From NCBI GenBank assembly GCA_948567375.1, contig OX419757.1, forward strand, positions 18,476,001 through 18,540,000: 64,000 bases of DNA, in the 5' to 3' direction. This DNA is from Lunularia cruciata. Taxonomy: Eukaryota; Streptophyta; Marchantiopsida; Lunulariales; Lunulariaceae. The position numbers were made by a program, and so were the translations under genes. The notes beneath the pieces are model-generated. The model had not been told where the DNA came from, made no database searches, and saw only the letters and a program-made list of their open reading frames with translations. Within the stretch, counting starts at the first letter, position 1. Each line of letters starts with the position of its first letter. Positions 30,901-42,301 of this stretch are shown here, piece by piece.

Positions 30901-31531
30901 TGAGAATAGATAAAGCAAAGTGTTGTGAAGCAATGCTTGTCAATAAAGCTTGATTCCGAGTATCAACGTTGTACTTGTGTTTGTGAGTGTTTGGAGAAAT
31001 TTGAAGTGCAAGTTAGTGTGCTTGTTGGATGTTGGATTCCACAGCCTTGATCTTCATTCTGTGTGTTTGATCTTGAGTGAAGTGCAATCGGAGTAACGCC
31101 TTGACAAATCTGAGAGGAATTGTAGTGTTGGTAGTATTCTACATTTGTGAGTGTAGTGCAAAGTTGATGTGAAGCAATTTTGATCAAGGAAGTTGTGCCT
31201 TTAGTGGAGGGGTGGAACACAATTCTGAGGCAAAGTAATTTTGCAATGAAGTGCCGTTTTTGGGAGAGCCTGAATCATCACAATCAAGATTGTATGGAAA
31301 GATTTGATGGAGTTGTGATTAAGGAGTGTGAAATTCGTGACAAGACTGCGAGTCAGTGCTTGTTACTCTCTTCTCGGTGTGGTTTCTACCTGAGAGATTA
31401 AAGATGCAACCAAGAAGAACTACAAGTGTTACTTTTTGACTTCGTATTTGACCAATTCTGAATTGTATCTCTACGGGAACGAACTTTACTTACCCAATTA
31501 CCGCAAAAGTGATATTTGCCAGGTTGTCACA
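27931..31531 (+). repeat. 5' LTR of element C (3601 bp)
   Basis: It starts TGTGGTGCC and ends GTTGTCACA. Both ends are defined by comparison with the 3' copy at 43805-47489. By eye about 8% of bases differ in the first 200, mostly transitions. A TATAAAAA box lies at 28320-28327 and an AATAAA at 30942-30947. Relative to the 3' copy it lacks about 125 bp in the reading frame (after about 28740). This LTR is several times longer than the LTRs of the other elements here. Confidence 0.93.
28348..30750 (+). pseudogene. LTR-encoded protein of element C, 5' LTR copy
   Basis: A reading of about 800 codons wholly inside the LTR, in element sense, broken by stops near 28718, 29053, 29180, 29265, 29540, 30124 and others. 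The N-terminus is basic (PLPLRSRPAGDRGKGNRVG). The middle forms a conserved-looking domain with ERTTYVMKHQAVLFHKLFAG, then NWVRCFHGR and MPFVAHFYLGLNLLNS. A Lys/Glu-rich linker follows. The C-terminal third is a coiled coil (VAEYEILKQQFVDSRVEL, KDQELDRVMESVEEKKQLW), with an acidic end at 30438-30749. The ATG lies only 20-28 bases after a TATA box. A relative lies at 50777-52600. The family is not one I can name, and its role is unknown. Confidence 0.7.
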
Positions 31532-31538
31532 TGATTTT

Positions 31539-31556
31539 TGGCACCGTTGCCGGGGA
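31539..31556 (+). other. Primer-binding site of element C
   Basis: tggcaccgttgccgggga lies 7 bases after the LTR. It differs by one base from TGGCGCCGTTGCCGGGGA, the site common in Athila/Tat-type elements. Confidence 0.85.
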
Positions 31557-31609
31557 TACAAATCTTGGAAGTGGAAGAATACAAAGCCAAATTTGAAACT
31601 GGGTATCAA

Positions 31610-33313
31610 CGCAATATGAATGTCTGCATCGAGAGAACAACGGGAAGATAGAGCTTGAAGACGAGCACTACAACATGAAGAAGACGAACGTCTGAACGTC
31701 CCATCCACTATTGACAAAACCAAACAAGAGGCGTTGGACTTTCAACTCCTTCACAAAGTGCGAGAAGCCCTGCGAGAACTTGACCACAAGAAACACAAAG
31801 GCGGTTGGCAAGGCTACTTTGCATCTCCCTCTTCGTCCAAGAAGAAGAAAGACTCGAGTGGCCTAACATATGCATTGCGGCCCAGCACACTGACTTCTCC
31901 TAGAGTTGTAAAGGAAGCTGCGTCCTTGAAGAACTTTGTTTGAGAAAAGACAGCATGAACCCTTACGGAAAAAGAGTGTCAACATCTTCTACAAACGATT
32001 CCTCAGTTGTCCCGAAGGAATTTTGAAGAACAAATCGAAGGTGTTGATCCTGAATCTTCCACTCGGGTTGAAGTCAACACTCTCATAGCAAAAATTGTTG
32101 AAGAAGACCCAACCTTGAATTTGACAAATTGGAACCCCTGGGCTAACAACACGACGTTGATACCAGCTAATCCTTCAGTTCCGTCAAGTTCAACACTTCC
32201 TCAGCCAATCCCAGTGCATTGAACGATGACTTCATTGCCTGTCACCCGACATGCCTATCAGAAGTACAAGGGGACAGAACAAGATGAAGACCTCGATGAG
32301 TTCATCAAAGAATTCAAAGTCATCTCCTTTGCTAACAAGGAGCATGACTCGGCGGATCGCTTGAGAATTTTCCCAAGTCTGCTCCAAAAGAAAGCTTGAA
32401 GTTGGTACACCCATGTGACCCAGAAGGGGTTCGTACCAACAGACTGGGCAGACTTGAGAAAAAACTTCCTGGAATGATTCTAGGAGGTTGATTATGATAC
32501 GCGTGTCTTTGCGGCACTCAATGATTTAGACTGAGGCAAGAAGGAGAAGTTGAGAGACTACTCTGAGCGGTTCATGGCACTTTTGAACCAAGTTCCCAAG
32601 CAATCGGGGGTGGTGGGTTACTCCAATGCCCAAGCCATTACCAGTTTCCTTGGGGGACTCTCACCAGGATACAAATCTTTGCAATGGAGAGGAATGTAAC
32701 TTCCCTTGACAAAGTACTCAAACATGTCGCTTGTTACGAGGCGGCCCACTCTCACTCTGCTGGCAACCGGAGAAATTGGGAGAAGAAAGGCAAGAAGCCC
32801 AGAAGGAGAGCTTCATGCAGCACATCCCCTTCTTTGGAAGAGTCCTCCACGTCTTTGAGCTCTTCTTTGGAATCCAAAGAAGAATCAAAGCCAAGACAAG
32901 TCAGAAGACGTGGAGGTAAGAAACCAATGACTCCTCTAGCAAAGAGTGAAAATAAGGCAGATACCAAGCTAGATGCCCTCATCAAGGAGTTTTTGGATTT
33001 CAAGATCCAAATGATTGGGGCCGAAGATAGAAGGAAGGCCCCAGCATTTGGGAGATCGAATGTATGGTGCACCACATGTGGCAAAGCAGGCCATGCAAAC
33101 ACAGAATGCAATACTCGTAATGCATTCCCGGTGCAACAAATTGATTGGGTTCCGGGATGGAGCCAAGACGAGGACGAAGAAGCTATTTACCAAACGCAAG
33201 AAGTACAGCCTCAAGCTAGCACATCGTACCAAGGTCCGAGGTTTGGACCAAGGGAGTATAACCCCAATGCTCCTCCACGAAGACCACCAATGAGCAACCA
33301 AAATCACCCTTAG
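31610..33313 (+). pseudogene. gag: Element C gag: capsid region and first zinc knuckle
   Basis: After a broken basic N-terminal part (31734-32222), the retrotransposon gag core appears at about 32225-32690. It includes YKGTEQDEDLDEFIKEFKVI, SWYTHVTQKGFV and LRDYSERFMALLNQVP, with stops at 32398, 32476 and 32533. After a frame change, the frame 32684-33313 has a Ser-rich linker and the first zinc knuckle CTTCGKAGHANTEC near 33070-33112. It ends in a TAG at 33311, beyond which the frame stays open. Gag would build the particle and package RNA. Confidence 0.85.
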
Positions 33314-34249
33314 AATGTTGCACCCGGAGCCTGTTATAATTGTGGCTTGATGGGACATTGGTCTCCAAACTGTCTGGAGCCAAGAAGGCAAATCGGGTAT
33401 GTTCCCCTATGCGGAAATTGTAAAGGATCGGGACATACAGGCAACCAATGTCCTCACCCACTGAACCAGAAGCCGCTTGTACAATATGTACAGACCCCTA
33501 CTGAGCGTGCGACAATTCAGCCAAAGAGGGATACAAATGTAAATTGTATCACGCTTGAGGAGGAGAAACCTCAAGAAGGGAGTCCGGCCTCGGAAGGAGA
33601 ATGGCCGGACCTTGAAATTTTGAAGGTTGAGACACGCTCCAATAAGAAGAAGCATGATCCCAAAGAGCTGACTACAACCTCGTCGTCTTCCAGAAAGGTG
33701 AAGAGACTGCGGCCAAAGGCAATTCTTTCTGCCAAGGAGGAAAAGATCCTCGCAAAAGCTAAAGCTAAAGCCTTGCAGAAAGAACTAAAGGAGGCACTAC
33801 TTAGGACTTGGGAACTGAGTTTGGAAGAGGAGACAAAGACAAAGTCTCCCATTTTTCCGGCAGACATCCGATCCGAAGTAAAGGGTCTGATCCAAGCCGA
33901 GGTGGGCCAACCTGAGGAACCTTGGGTTAAGGCCACTAGCAATCCCGTTACCATTTTGAAGCGTCCCAAAGTCAAGACAGAACATGGAGAGACTTTGAAC
34001 CCGAAGCCAAAGGCAAAGACGGTCAAATTGGGAGGAGTACTCCAATACGATATTGTAGCAGATCTGGCAGCCACAAATGCCAATGTTACATTCAAGCAAT
34101 TGTGGGAAGATAACAAGCTGTACAAGAAGCAACTGAATTTGGCACTCAAGAAGGTGAGGTCGATGTCAAAGAAGGACCTGCTTGCTATCTATCATATTGA
34201 ACAAGAAGATTTGGGATCTCTCAAGGTAGACGCGGAGATTGCAGGGTGA
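33314..34249 (+). pseudogene. gag: Element C gag end: two more zinc knuckles and linker to protease
   Basis: This continues in the same frame after the TAG. Two further CCHC knuckles are intact: CYNCGLMGHWSPNC near 33332 and CGNCKGSGHTGNQC near 33412. A long Lys/Glu-rich region follows, with the helix AKEEKILAKAKAKALQKELK. It ends with QYDIVADLAATNANVTFKQL, the block that usually precedes the protease in this element group. A TGA at 34247 closes the frame; the protease is in another frame. Confidence 0.85.
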
Positions 34250-34640
34250 TCACATCAATACCCATTGATTCGGGGACCGGTGTGAATGTCATGACCAAAT
34301 ATATTGCAAATTGACTGGGGTATCACACGTTTGAGCCAACACCCCAAGTGTTGAAGTTTGCAGACCAAACCAAGAGACGGCCTTTGGGCATGCTGTCAAA
34401 CATAACCATGATCATTGGAGTGGTTCCCTTCAAGTTGAACTACATCGTGTTGTGACCAATGACAAAGATTGGTTACCTTCTATTGATCGAAAGACCCTGG
34501 TTGTACAGTGCCCAAGTGGTGGTGGATTGGCATCAGCAAAAGTTAAGATTCAAGGACATTTCGTCCAAAGATCAGAAGCTGGTGATTGTGAGTTGGACGA
34601 AAGTTCCCCACCTCGGGAAAACAAGTTCGTCGGAAGAGGA
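34250..34640 (+). pseudogene. pol: Element C aspartic protease
   Basis: ITSIPIDSGTGVNVMTKYIA gives the D-S-G-T active site at about 34266. A TGA at 34312 interrupts the frame, then GYHTFEPTPQVLKFADQTK and PFKLNYIVL follow. A second stop at 34453 and IGYLLLIERPWLYSA complete the fold. It lies between gag and RT as expected. Confidence 0.8.
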
Positions 34641-36009
34641 GGATGAATCCAAAGACTTGTCGTCTTTGTCCTCAGACAAATCCAAAGACGAAGTCCAAGT
34701 TAACTATTTGGAATGCTACGAGGTGGATGTCGAAGATGAAGATCCATATGACCTCACCTCGGGTGAACCTGACTTGGAGGAAGTGGGTTTGATGGCAGCT
34801 CGCCTTGGGTTAAGCCAAGTAAGCCATGTTGAAGGAGTCATCAACCCCAATGACTGTCAAGATGTTTTATTAACGGAAGGAAAAATTCTAAAAATTTCGA
34901 AGACAGTCACTTTGGAGGAGTTGGCAAGATACACTGCCCTGTTCATAGAATTCCAAGATGTATTCGCCTGGTCTATTGATCAAATGCCAGGTATTCCACA
35001 AGAATTTGGAGAACACCGGATTGATCTGGTTGAAGGTGCAGTTCTGGTTTGGCAGCGACAATACCGCCTGAACCCAAAGTACTTGCTTTTGGTGAAAGAT
35101 GAAATTGATAAGTACTTAGGGGCCAGAATCATCTTCCCTGTCTTAAGTAGTGAATGGGTTTCCCCCATTGTCATTGTCCCAAAGAAGAAAACATGGAAGA
35201 TCCAATTGTGCCAAGACTTCCGGAAGTTGAATGCAGTCACAAGGAAAGATCATAATCCCTTGCCTTTTACCGATACAATTTTAGATCAAGTAGCGGGTCA
35301 TCCTTGTTAAAGCTTTCTTGATGGATTTTCAGGGTACAATCAAGTATCCATTCAAGAAGAGGACAAGGATAAAACCACCTTCACGACTGATTGGGGCACC
35401 TTCGCTTACAATCAAATGCCCTTTGGGTTGTGTAATGCTCCCGCTACTTTCCAGCGGATGATGAATTCAATCTTTAAAGATTTCCTGCAAAAATTTGTGG
35501 AAGTTTTCATTGATGATTTTTGTGTGTTCGGGCAAAGAGATGTACATTTAGATTACCTTTGCCAAACATTTGAAAGGTGTCGTTTTTCCAGCTTATCATT
35601 ACACCCAGAGAAATGCTTCTTTGCAATGAAGGAGGGAATTCTTCTGGGGCATCGGATGTCCAGCCAAGGTATTGAAGTCGATGTCGAGAAGGTTAAGATA
35701 ATCATAGCTTTGGAATCACCAAAGAACCTTCGGGAGTTGAGAGCCTTCTTGGGACATGTCGAATACTACAGACGCTTTGTGTCAAATTATGCAGTGCTTG
35801 CTGCACCACTTACCAAGCTTCTAAAGAAATCCGAAGACTATCTGTGGGAAGCAAATCAAGAAGAAGCTTTCTAGGTGTTGAAGAAGAAGTTGGTTGAAGC
35901 ATTAATTATGAGGGCCCCAAATTGGGACGTCCCTTTTCATGTATATGTGGACACTTTGTCCATGGCCATCGGACTTGTCTTAAGTCAGAAGGACAAAAAG
36001 AAGGACTTC
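34459..36009 (+). pseudogene. pol: Element C reverse transcriptase and start of RNase H
   Basis: The frame 34459-35310 has an acidic linker, then YTALFIEFQDVFAWSIDQMP, SEWVSPIVIVPKKK and DFRKLNAVTRKDHNPLPFTD. A TAA at 35308 interrupts it. It resumes with LDGFSGYNQ, then MPFGLCNAPATFQRMM and catalytic FIDDFCVFG (about 35507-35533), LRAFLGHVEYYRRF, a stop at 35872, and the first RNase H strand VYVDTLSMAIGLVLSQ. It is cut at 36009 by element B2. The homologous continuation (rest of RNase H and integrase N-terminus) is absent from the window. Confidence 0.88.
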
Positions 36010-36743
36010 TGTAATACCAAGGGTTAGCCATATGATCTAGATGTGAAATTTGGTATGGTAACATCTAGAATGATGTTATACATGATGGTCAAGAAATATC
36101 AGATAGAAGTATCACCAAAAGAGTACTTCTACAAATAGGGCAGAAACCAAAATAGACTTGAGAACCTTAGAACCAATAGCTAGACATATGATTTAAAGGT
36201 GAGAATTGGTTTGGTTATATCTGGAAGAATGTTACACATGATGGACTAAACAGATCAGAAAGAGGTATCACCAAAAGGGACCTCTACTAATAGAGTAGGA
36301 ACCAAAATATGCCTGAAATCTTTGAAGGCAATTTCGGAGGCCTAAACGGATGAATTAGGCCTCAAAAATGTGCAGATTCCTCCCCCAACAGAAGAAAGGC
36401 TAGCCTTCCCTCCCCCCTACTTTGTCTCGTTGAGAGCTTTCCAACGGTACCTTACGTGATTCTGAGATTCCTATAGGAAGATTCCCTAAAATATTCCCTC
36501 CGGTCAAAGCTTGTTTGAACAACCAGATAGGACCTAGACCAGACAAGTCACCCATCCAAGTAAGTAATCCAAGGGTGGAGCTTGCTGACATGTCACCTAT
36601 CTGTGTCCTTATTCCTATGGTGGAGCTTCCTTGGAGGAGATCCTCTTTGTCTATATAATAAAGAGAAGGTGCTCCCTTGGGGCATCAAATGTTTGAGTGT
36701 GCAATCTGTGTTTTCTCTCTTCTCTTGTCCTCGGAGTATTACA
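36010..36743 (+). repeat. 5' LTR of B2 (734 bp)
   Basis: It begins TGTAATACC and ends GGAGTATTACA, matching the B1 LTRs. It is inserted directly after element-C RNase H sequence (ggacttc). The AATAAA-like taataaagagaagg is kept near 36655. Confidence 0.92.
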
Positions 36744-36744
36744 A

Positions 36745-36756
36745 TGGTATCAGAGC
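36745..36756 (+). other. Primer-binding site, initiator tRNA-Met type (B2)
   Basis: tggtatcagagc follows the LTR by one base and is an exact match to the plant consensus. Confidence 0.9.
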
Positions 36757-36878
36757 TAGTGTTCTAGTCCAAGAGAGTGGATCACCCCTCTTGGAATAGC
36801 ACAAACTACTGAAACTGAGTAATGTGAGGTGGAGAACATAGAGTAATCGCTAGACTTAGGAAGGACTTTAGAGAGCGG

Positions 36879-37106
36879 ATGGGATGGATGCGCCGGGGGG
36901 ACAATTTCCCACACCTAGCTTTCCATTCTCAAACCCATTCCACATCAAGGTTTATGTACATCCAGCGTGAGCAGATAAAGGTATCGCTAGTTTATCACTT
37001 TGGTGCGGAATTCATGGACAGAGTGATGAACTCACCAAACCCAGTGATTCTACCTGTGGTGATATATGACAGAGAGTGGGATTTGACGATCTACATTCTA
37101 TTATGA
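36879..37106 (+). CDS. Leader reading frame before gag of family B, B2 copy (75 codons)
   Basis: The counterpart of the B1 frame at 20551. It shares HIKV/FMYIQ, VYHFGAEFMDRVMNSPN and WDLTIYILL, though the first residues are read in another frame because of small gaps. Its persistence in both copies reflects common ancestry and perhaps past coding. Function is unknown. Confidence 0.3.
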   Translation: MGWMRRGDNFPHLAFHSQTHSTSRFMYIQREQIKVSLVYHFGAEFMDRVMNSPNPVILPVVIYDREWDLTIYILL

Positions 37107-37346
37107 TAAAATAGATATGAATGTCCCAAATCCCCTCCCTTTCAACACTCAAGTAGAAATCCGTTATGTAGTGAGGCCGAAAGTGATGTTTAGAGATTTT
37201 GTGGTTAGGAATTTTGGTGAGGAGTATTATCAATGAGGGATAGCTTCTGAGGTCCAATGGTAGTTCTGATAGTTTGTGCGCCTTCCAGAGTGATTATATT
37301 GACTCTGTATTGAAGTAGATGCTAGCAATTGGATGTTGCAGGAACC

Positions 37347-39099
37347 ATGGATCCGCAGTTGCAAGAGCTGGTGCAAGGAATGCAAGGGATGTTGAATGAA
37401 TTTTGAGAGATTAAGATGACCATGGAGACATTACAAAGTCAAGTGCAGATTCTGAGGAACGATCAAGCCATGCAAGAAGAAGAGCCACCTCAAAACCCTG
37501 TACTTGTGACTGAAGTGCTTAGAGAGGCACCCGTGCCTACGAACCCTATCAACGGTGAAGCCACATTGCTACTCCGGATGAAGAAGACCTGCAACATTGA
37601 GCCTTACAAGGAGCAGCGTACGATGGGAGTAGTGGAAAATTGGATCTCGAGAATGAATCGATATTTCAGATTGTTCTCAATAGAGATCACTGAGCTGTAA
37701 CACCCATTTGTGCATGTGTGTGGTATTGTGATATTTAGCTTGGTATTACAAGTACTTAAGAGATATTATTTATATAGAGATAAAGGATGGTTCTATATTA
37801 GTCATGGTTAGCTAAAATTAGTCATAGCTAAGATAGATGGGACCTTACTTTAGAGGAAGTAGAAAAGATGAGCACCACTATTTTGGATTTTAGTGTGTTG
37901 ACTTGGTATTATTCCTAGGTGTTTGGCTTTGGGGAAAGAGTTGAGAACTCTTGGGCCCGCAAGCCTTTTTGTTTTGGATTCTTCTTTAGTCCAAAGATAG
38001 CCCATGTGAAGGAATCCTTGCTTTAGTGGTTGGGTCAAGATAAGACCACATGCTTAGGGGAATATGCCCATGTGAATGGATATTCCTCTCTACTTTTTAA
38101 CTTTACTTGACTTTTAGTCTAGTAACTTGAGTTACTACGGTAATTAGTAACTTTGGTACGTAACTATTTCACAAGTATATAAACAAGGGGTGAGGAGGTA
38201 CTCATCATCCTTTCATTTGCAACTATCTCTCTCTCATTGAGTTCTCTATTGAGCAATGTCTTGAGTCTTGGAGTGTTAGCCTTGGAGGAGTATGATGGAG
38301 TTGGGGGTTCCTTGCCTTCTTAGTCCGTGGTGCGCTACCATAATAGCCATCAGAGGTTCATCCTGAGTGAGAGACAGGCCGGCTCACAGAGCATGTTGCA
38401 GGCGTGTTTGCATGTGGGTACTTGACGGATAAAGCCCTCACATGGTATGATGCTTGGGAACGATCCATGCTGGCAGAGAGAAGGGAGGTCACATGGACAG
38501 CAATGCAAGAAGGATTGCTGAAGAATTTCCAATCGGTGGATTCTGTGCAAATGGCTTGAACTCGACTATCGGGATTGAGACAGAAGAATAGCGTACAAGA
38601 GTATGTGGAGGCATTTCTGGATCTACAAGTCACAATTACCGACATGGGTCCAGTAGAGGGTCTCGACAATTTCAAACGAGGGTTGAAAGAGCGGATTCGC
38701 CAAGAAGTCATGGTGCAAAACCCTCGCACGATATTTGAGGCCATTGCTTGTGAAGGAGTAGTTCTACCTCAACATTATCGTGTAGAAATGCCACATATGG
38801 GTGGACCAGTACCAATGGAATTGGGCAACCTTTGATTCCGAGATCGAGGAGCACAACCACTTCAAGGAGAGCGGGGACGGGTAGAAGAACAAAGAGATGG
38901 AGTCCCACGAGGAGAAGGGACTTGAGGAGAACAACGCCGTTGTTACAATTGTGGCCGTATTGGGCACCTATCTACCAATTGTCGCACTCGTTTCCCTAGA
39001 GGCCCTCGGCCTTTGTACAGGTGATCTTTGAACAACATGGAGAGGCACATTGAAGAGGAAGAGGTGGAAACCACTTTGGAAAACAAAGATCACCAGTAA
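37347..39099 (+). pseudogene. gag: Chromovirus gag, copy B2, split by a solo LTR
   Basis: It starts MDPQLQELVQGMQGML and has a TGA at 37404, the same codon as in B1. The gag core ENWISRMNRYFRLFSIEIT is cut at 37695 by the solo LTR and resumes after 38388 with VFACGYL, ALTWYDAWERSM and RLLKNFQSVDS. A copy-specific TGA lies near 38557, then EYVEAFLDLQ and FKRGLKERIRQEVM. The shared TGA at 38833 precedes RDRGAQP. The zinc knuckle CYNCGRIGHLSTNC at 38941-38982 is intact. Only one copy of the 293-bp segment is present. Confidence 0.87.
37692..38392 (+). repeat. Solo LTR of family A with target duplication
   Basis: The LTR is 37696-38388 (693 bp), TGTAACACCC to GGCTCACA, nearly identical to the LTR at 3598-4287. 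It is flanked by gagc (37692-37695 and 38389-38392), a 4-bp duplication of the gag target, which reads tcactgagcatattg in B1. The internal element has been lost by LTR-LTR recombination. This is the youngest visible insertion in the nest. Confidence 0.95.
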
Positions 39100-39203
39100 A
39101 TGTACCTCGCGGCCTTATTGGCTCAATAAGGAAGCAAAGAAGCGAGGGAAGGAAGAAGAATAATGCACAAAGAGCCCGAAAGGCAACCTCTCAACTGATT
39201 GTT

Positions 39204-40457
39204 GTGAATGGAATCCTAGAAGGTAATCAAGTGAGAGTATTGATAGATCCAGGAGCAACAAAGAATTTCTTGTCTTGCTCTGTCGCAATAAGATTGGGAA
39301 TGGATCTAGAGAGAGATGGAAATGAAGAAGTAGAGTTACCAAATGGGCAAACAGAGAGGATTGAATCATTACCTAGATGGGTAACTCTCTCTGTAGGAGG
39401 ATATCAGGAAGCAATTGAGTGGCGAGTGATACAGTTAGCCCGTTATGATGCAATTTTAGGCATGCCATGGATGGAGCAGTACAACCCAATGGTGGATTGG
39501 AGGAAGAAAGTAGTGAGAACCCACCAATGGTCAATCATTGGGGTTAAAGAAAAATCACACAGGCAGAAATTGCCTCTATATGTCATAGGGACAACAACCG
39601 TCTGTAAGACCGATAGATGTTTTATGGGTCTAATAAGAGAAGTCCAGAGTGCACAACTCGTTGGACAAATTCTGGAGAAATTGAAGGATGTGGTGGATGA
39701 GTTTCAAGATGTCTTTCCCGATGATCTACCCTCAGGATGACCACCTAAAAGGCGAGTAGATCACAAAATAGAGACACTCCCGGGGAAGACACCTCCTTGT
39801 AAGGCCCCATATTGCCTATCACCTTATGAGTTGGAGGAGTGTAAGACTCAAATTGAGGAGATGCTACAGAAAGGGTTCATCCAACCTAGCGTATCACCAT
39901 ATGAGGCCCCTATCTTGTTTGTGAAGAAGAAGGATGGTACAATGCACATGTGCATTGACTATTGGGGTCTCAATCAGCAAACATTGAAGAACAAATACCC
40001 CTTACCTCGCATGGATGACTTGTTTGATCAACTCCATGGTGCGAGATACTTCACCAAACTGGACTTGCGGAGCGGTAACAATCAAATTCGAATCGCAGAG
40101 GAGGATGTGTACAAAACTGCCTTTCGAACCAGGTATGGCCACTTTGAGTATCTTGTGATGCCTTTTGGCCTCACCAATGCGCCTGCCACTTTCCAAAGTC
40201 TAATGAATGACATATTTTTTCCATACTTGGATAAGTTTGTTATCGTCTTCTTGGATGATATCTTAGTATATAGTAGCATGATGATAGAAGACAAACAACA
40301 TCTACGAGAGGTCCTCCAGATTCTAAGACAGAATCAATTGTACGCCAAAATCTCAAAGGGTGAGTTTGGCAAGTCTGAAGTAAACTACTTAGGGCATAGA
40401 GTAAGTGCAGAGGGCATTCAAGTATTGACAGATAAAAAAGAGGTCATTCAAAAATAG
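39204..40457 (+). pseudogene. pol: Chromovirus protease and reverse transcriptase, copy B2
   Basis: The frame 39204-39740 holds the protease with an intact-looking VLIDPGATKNFLSC site and YDAILGMPWMEQYNPMVDW. It then begins RT ([16 protein letters not shown]). A TGA at 39738 separates it from 39831-40457: [58 protein letters not shown], catalytic [10 protein letters not shown] and [11 protein letters not shown]. This is the best reference for family B. The frame ends at a TAG at 40455, in place of the connection-domain Trp. Confidence 0.9.
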
Positions 40458-40493
40458 AGTGCCCCAGAAGATCAGACTCAACTTAAGAGCTTC

Positions 40494-41558
40494 TTGGGGT
40501 TGACGGGATTCTATCGTAGATTTGTCAAGGACTTCTCCAAGGTTGCACAACCTTTAACAACACTACTTGGCAAGGGGAAGAAGTGGACATGGGGAACTGC
40601 ACAAGAGTTGGCCTTTCAAGAATTGAAGGCCGCCTTGCTACATGCACCAATCTTGAAGTGGTATGACCCAAAACGTCCAATCAAGTTGGCTATAGATGCA
40701 TCAGGCGTAGCCATAGGAGCAGTCCTACAACAAGAGTGGCATGGCGGATGGCATCCAATTGCATATTTCTCTCGAAAGTTGTTACCAGCAGAGCGCAACT
40801 ACCACACCACAAAACGAGAAGAGCTGGCCATCGTTCTAGCAACCAAGCATTGGATGCACTACCTGGGCGAGAAGGCATTTGTAGTAGAGACAGACCACAA
40901 ACCTCTAGTCTACCTCAAGATACAAAAGGATCTATCTCGTCGCCAAATTTGGTGGGCAGAGTGGCGACAACGCTTCAACATGACAATTACCTACGTGGAA
41001 GGTAAGAAGCAACTTGCAGATGCATTCACCCGCATGCCAATGGCCAACAACTTGGTGGCAGAGGTTAAGATTAACCCTGAATTCTGGCAAGAGATTCTAG
41101 CTGCTACAAAAACTAATCCACAAATTATTGAAGCACAATCGTCCAAAGGTGTCACCAGCACCCAAGGACTCACCTTTTGGGATGGCAGATTATGGATCCC
41201 AAATGTCCCAGAATTACGCACCACCATTCTAGCGGAATGTCATGATTCGGCCATTGCAGCTCATGCCGGAGTGGACAAGACCTTGGATGCAATCAAGCGC
41301 CATTACTATTGGCCCAAGATGAGCAATGACGTGATGGACTATGTGCGTAGCTGCCTACTTTTTCAACAAAACAAAGCTTCTAATCAAGCTCCTACAGGGC
41401 TCCTTCAACCTCTCCCCACTCCTACCCAACGTTGGGAACAAGTGAGTATGGATCTCGTCTGTGAATTACCCAAGACCACCTCAGGGTGTGACTCCATTGT
41501 GGTCTTTGTGGACCAGCTCAGCAAAATGATTCATGTACGCCCTACCACCAAGAGCTGA
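40494..41558 (+). pseudogene. pol: Chromovirus RNase H and integrase N-terminus, copy B2
   Basis: A 354-codon open frame. RNase H acidic residues are visible in LAIDASGVAIGAVLQQEW (near residue 66), TKREELAIVLA (near 107) and VETDHKPLVYL (near 133). AITYVEGKKQLADAFTRMP-like sequence ends RNase H. The integrase zinc part has ECHDSAIAAHAGVDK and then CLLFQQNK, where the second Cys of C-x2-C is Phe. The first core Asp lies in WEQVSMDLVCELP. A small deletion at about 41552 shifts the frame. Confidence 0.88.
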
Positions 41559-42301
41559 CCGCTCCACAACTAGCTCAACTATACTTAGATGCAGTCTTTG
41601 CTCACCATGGCTTGTCTAGAGTACTCATCACCAATAGAGGTACCCAATTCACCAGTTTGTTTTGACGAACACTCTTTGGTTTCTTCAAAACCAAGTTGGC
41701 CATGTCCACAGCTTACCACCCCCAAATAGATGGCCAAACAGAGCGGGCAAATTGCACGATTGAAGACATGTTACACGGCTTCACCCTAGAAGAGCAAGAG
41801 AGGTAGGACACCCTATTACCGTTGGTGGAATTCGCTTACAACAATTCAATGAATGCGTCCACTAAGGTCACTCCGTTCTTCCTCATGTATGGTGAGCATC
41901 CTTTCATACCTTCTAGCTTGATGAAGATCCGTCCAGTGACTACCAAGGTTGATGCAGTCAACACATTTGTTTCTAGAATCCAACAAGGTGTGGAGAGCGC
42001 TAAGCACAGGTTACAGATTGCGCAAAATCAACAAAAGCAGTATGCTGATGCACACTGAAGGCACATGGAGTTCAATGTTGGGGATCAAGTGTGGCTATCG
42101 ACAACCAACCTCACATTAGTTGGATCTCGTAAGCTCCGACCTCGTTTTATTGGGCCTTTCTCGATTCTTTGTCGCATCGGCTCTGTGGCCTATCACCTTG
42201 AGCTACCACCACACATGAAGATCCATCTAGTGTTCCATGTCTCCCTACTATGCAGATATGCTCCCCGATCCGGCCAAGGTCCTTCCACACAGGACATTTG
42301 A
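41559..42301 (+). pseudogene. pol: Chromovirus integrase core and C-terminus, copy B2
   Basis: This continues after the shift with LAQLYLDAVFAHHG, NRGTQFTSLF (the second catalytic Asp is Asn in this copy), TAYHPQIDGQTERANC with the catalytic Glu, and the frames 41822-42058 (EFAYNNSMNASTKVTPFFL) and 42065-42301 (FNVGDQVWLSTTNL, RFIGPFSIL, PHMKIHLVFHVSLL). Stops occur at about 41664, 41803 and 42056. The frame closes at a TGA (42299) shared with B1. Confidence 0.85.

Noticed and set aside
32752-34149. Minus-strand frames up to 192 codons opposite element C gag
   Set aside because: Antisense to the Lys/Ser-rich gag linker, with no protein-family features; the sense strand has zinc knuckles in order.
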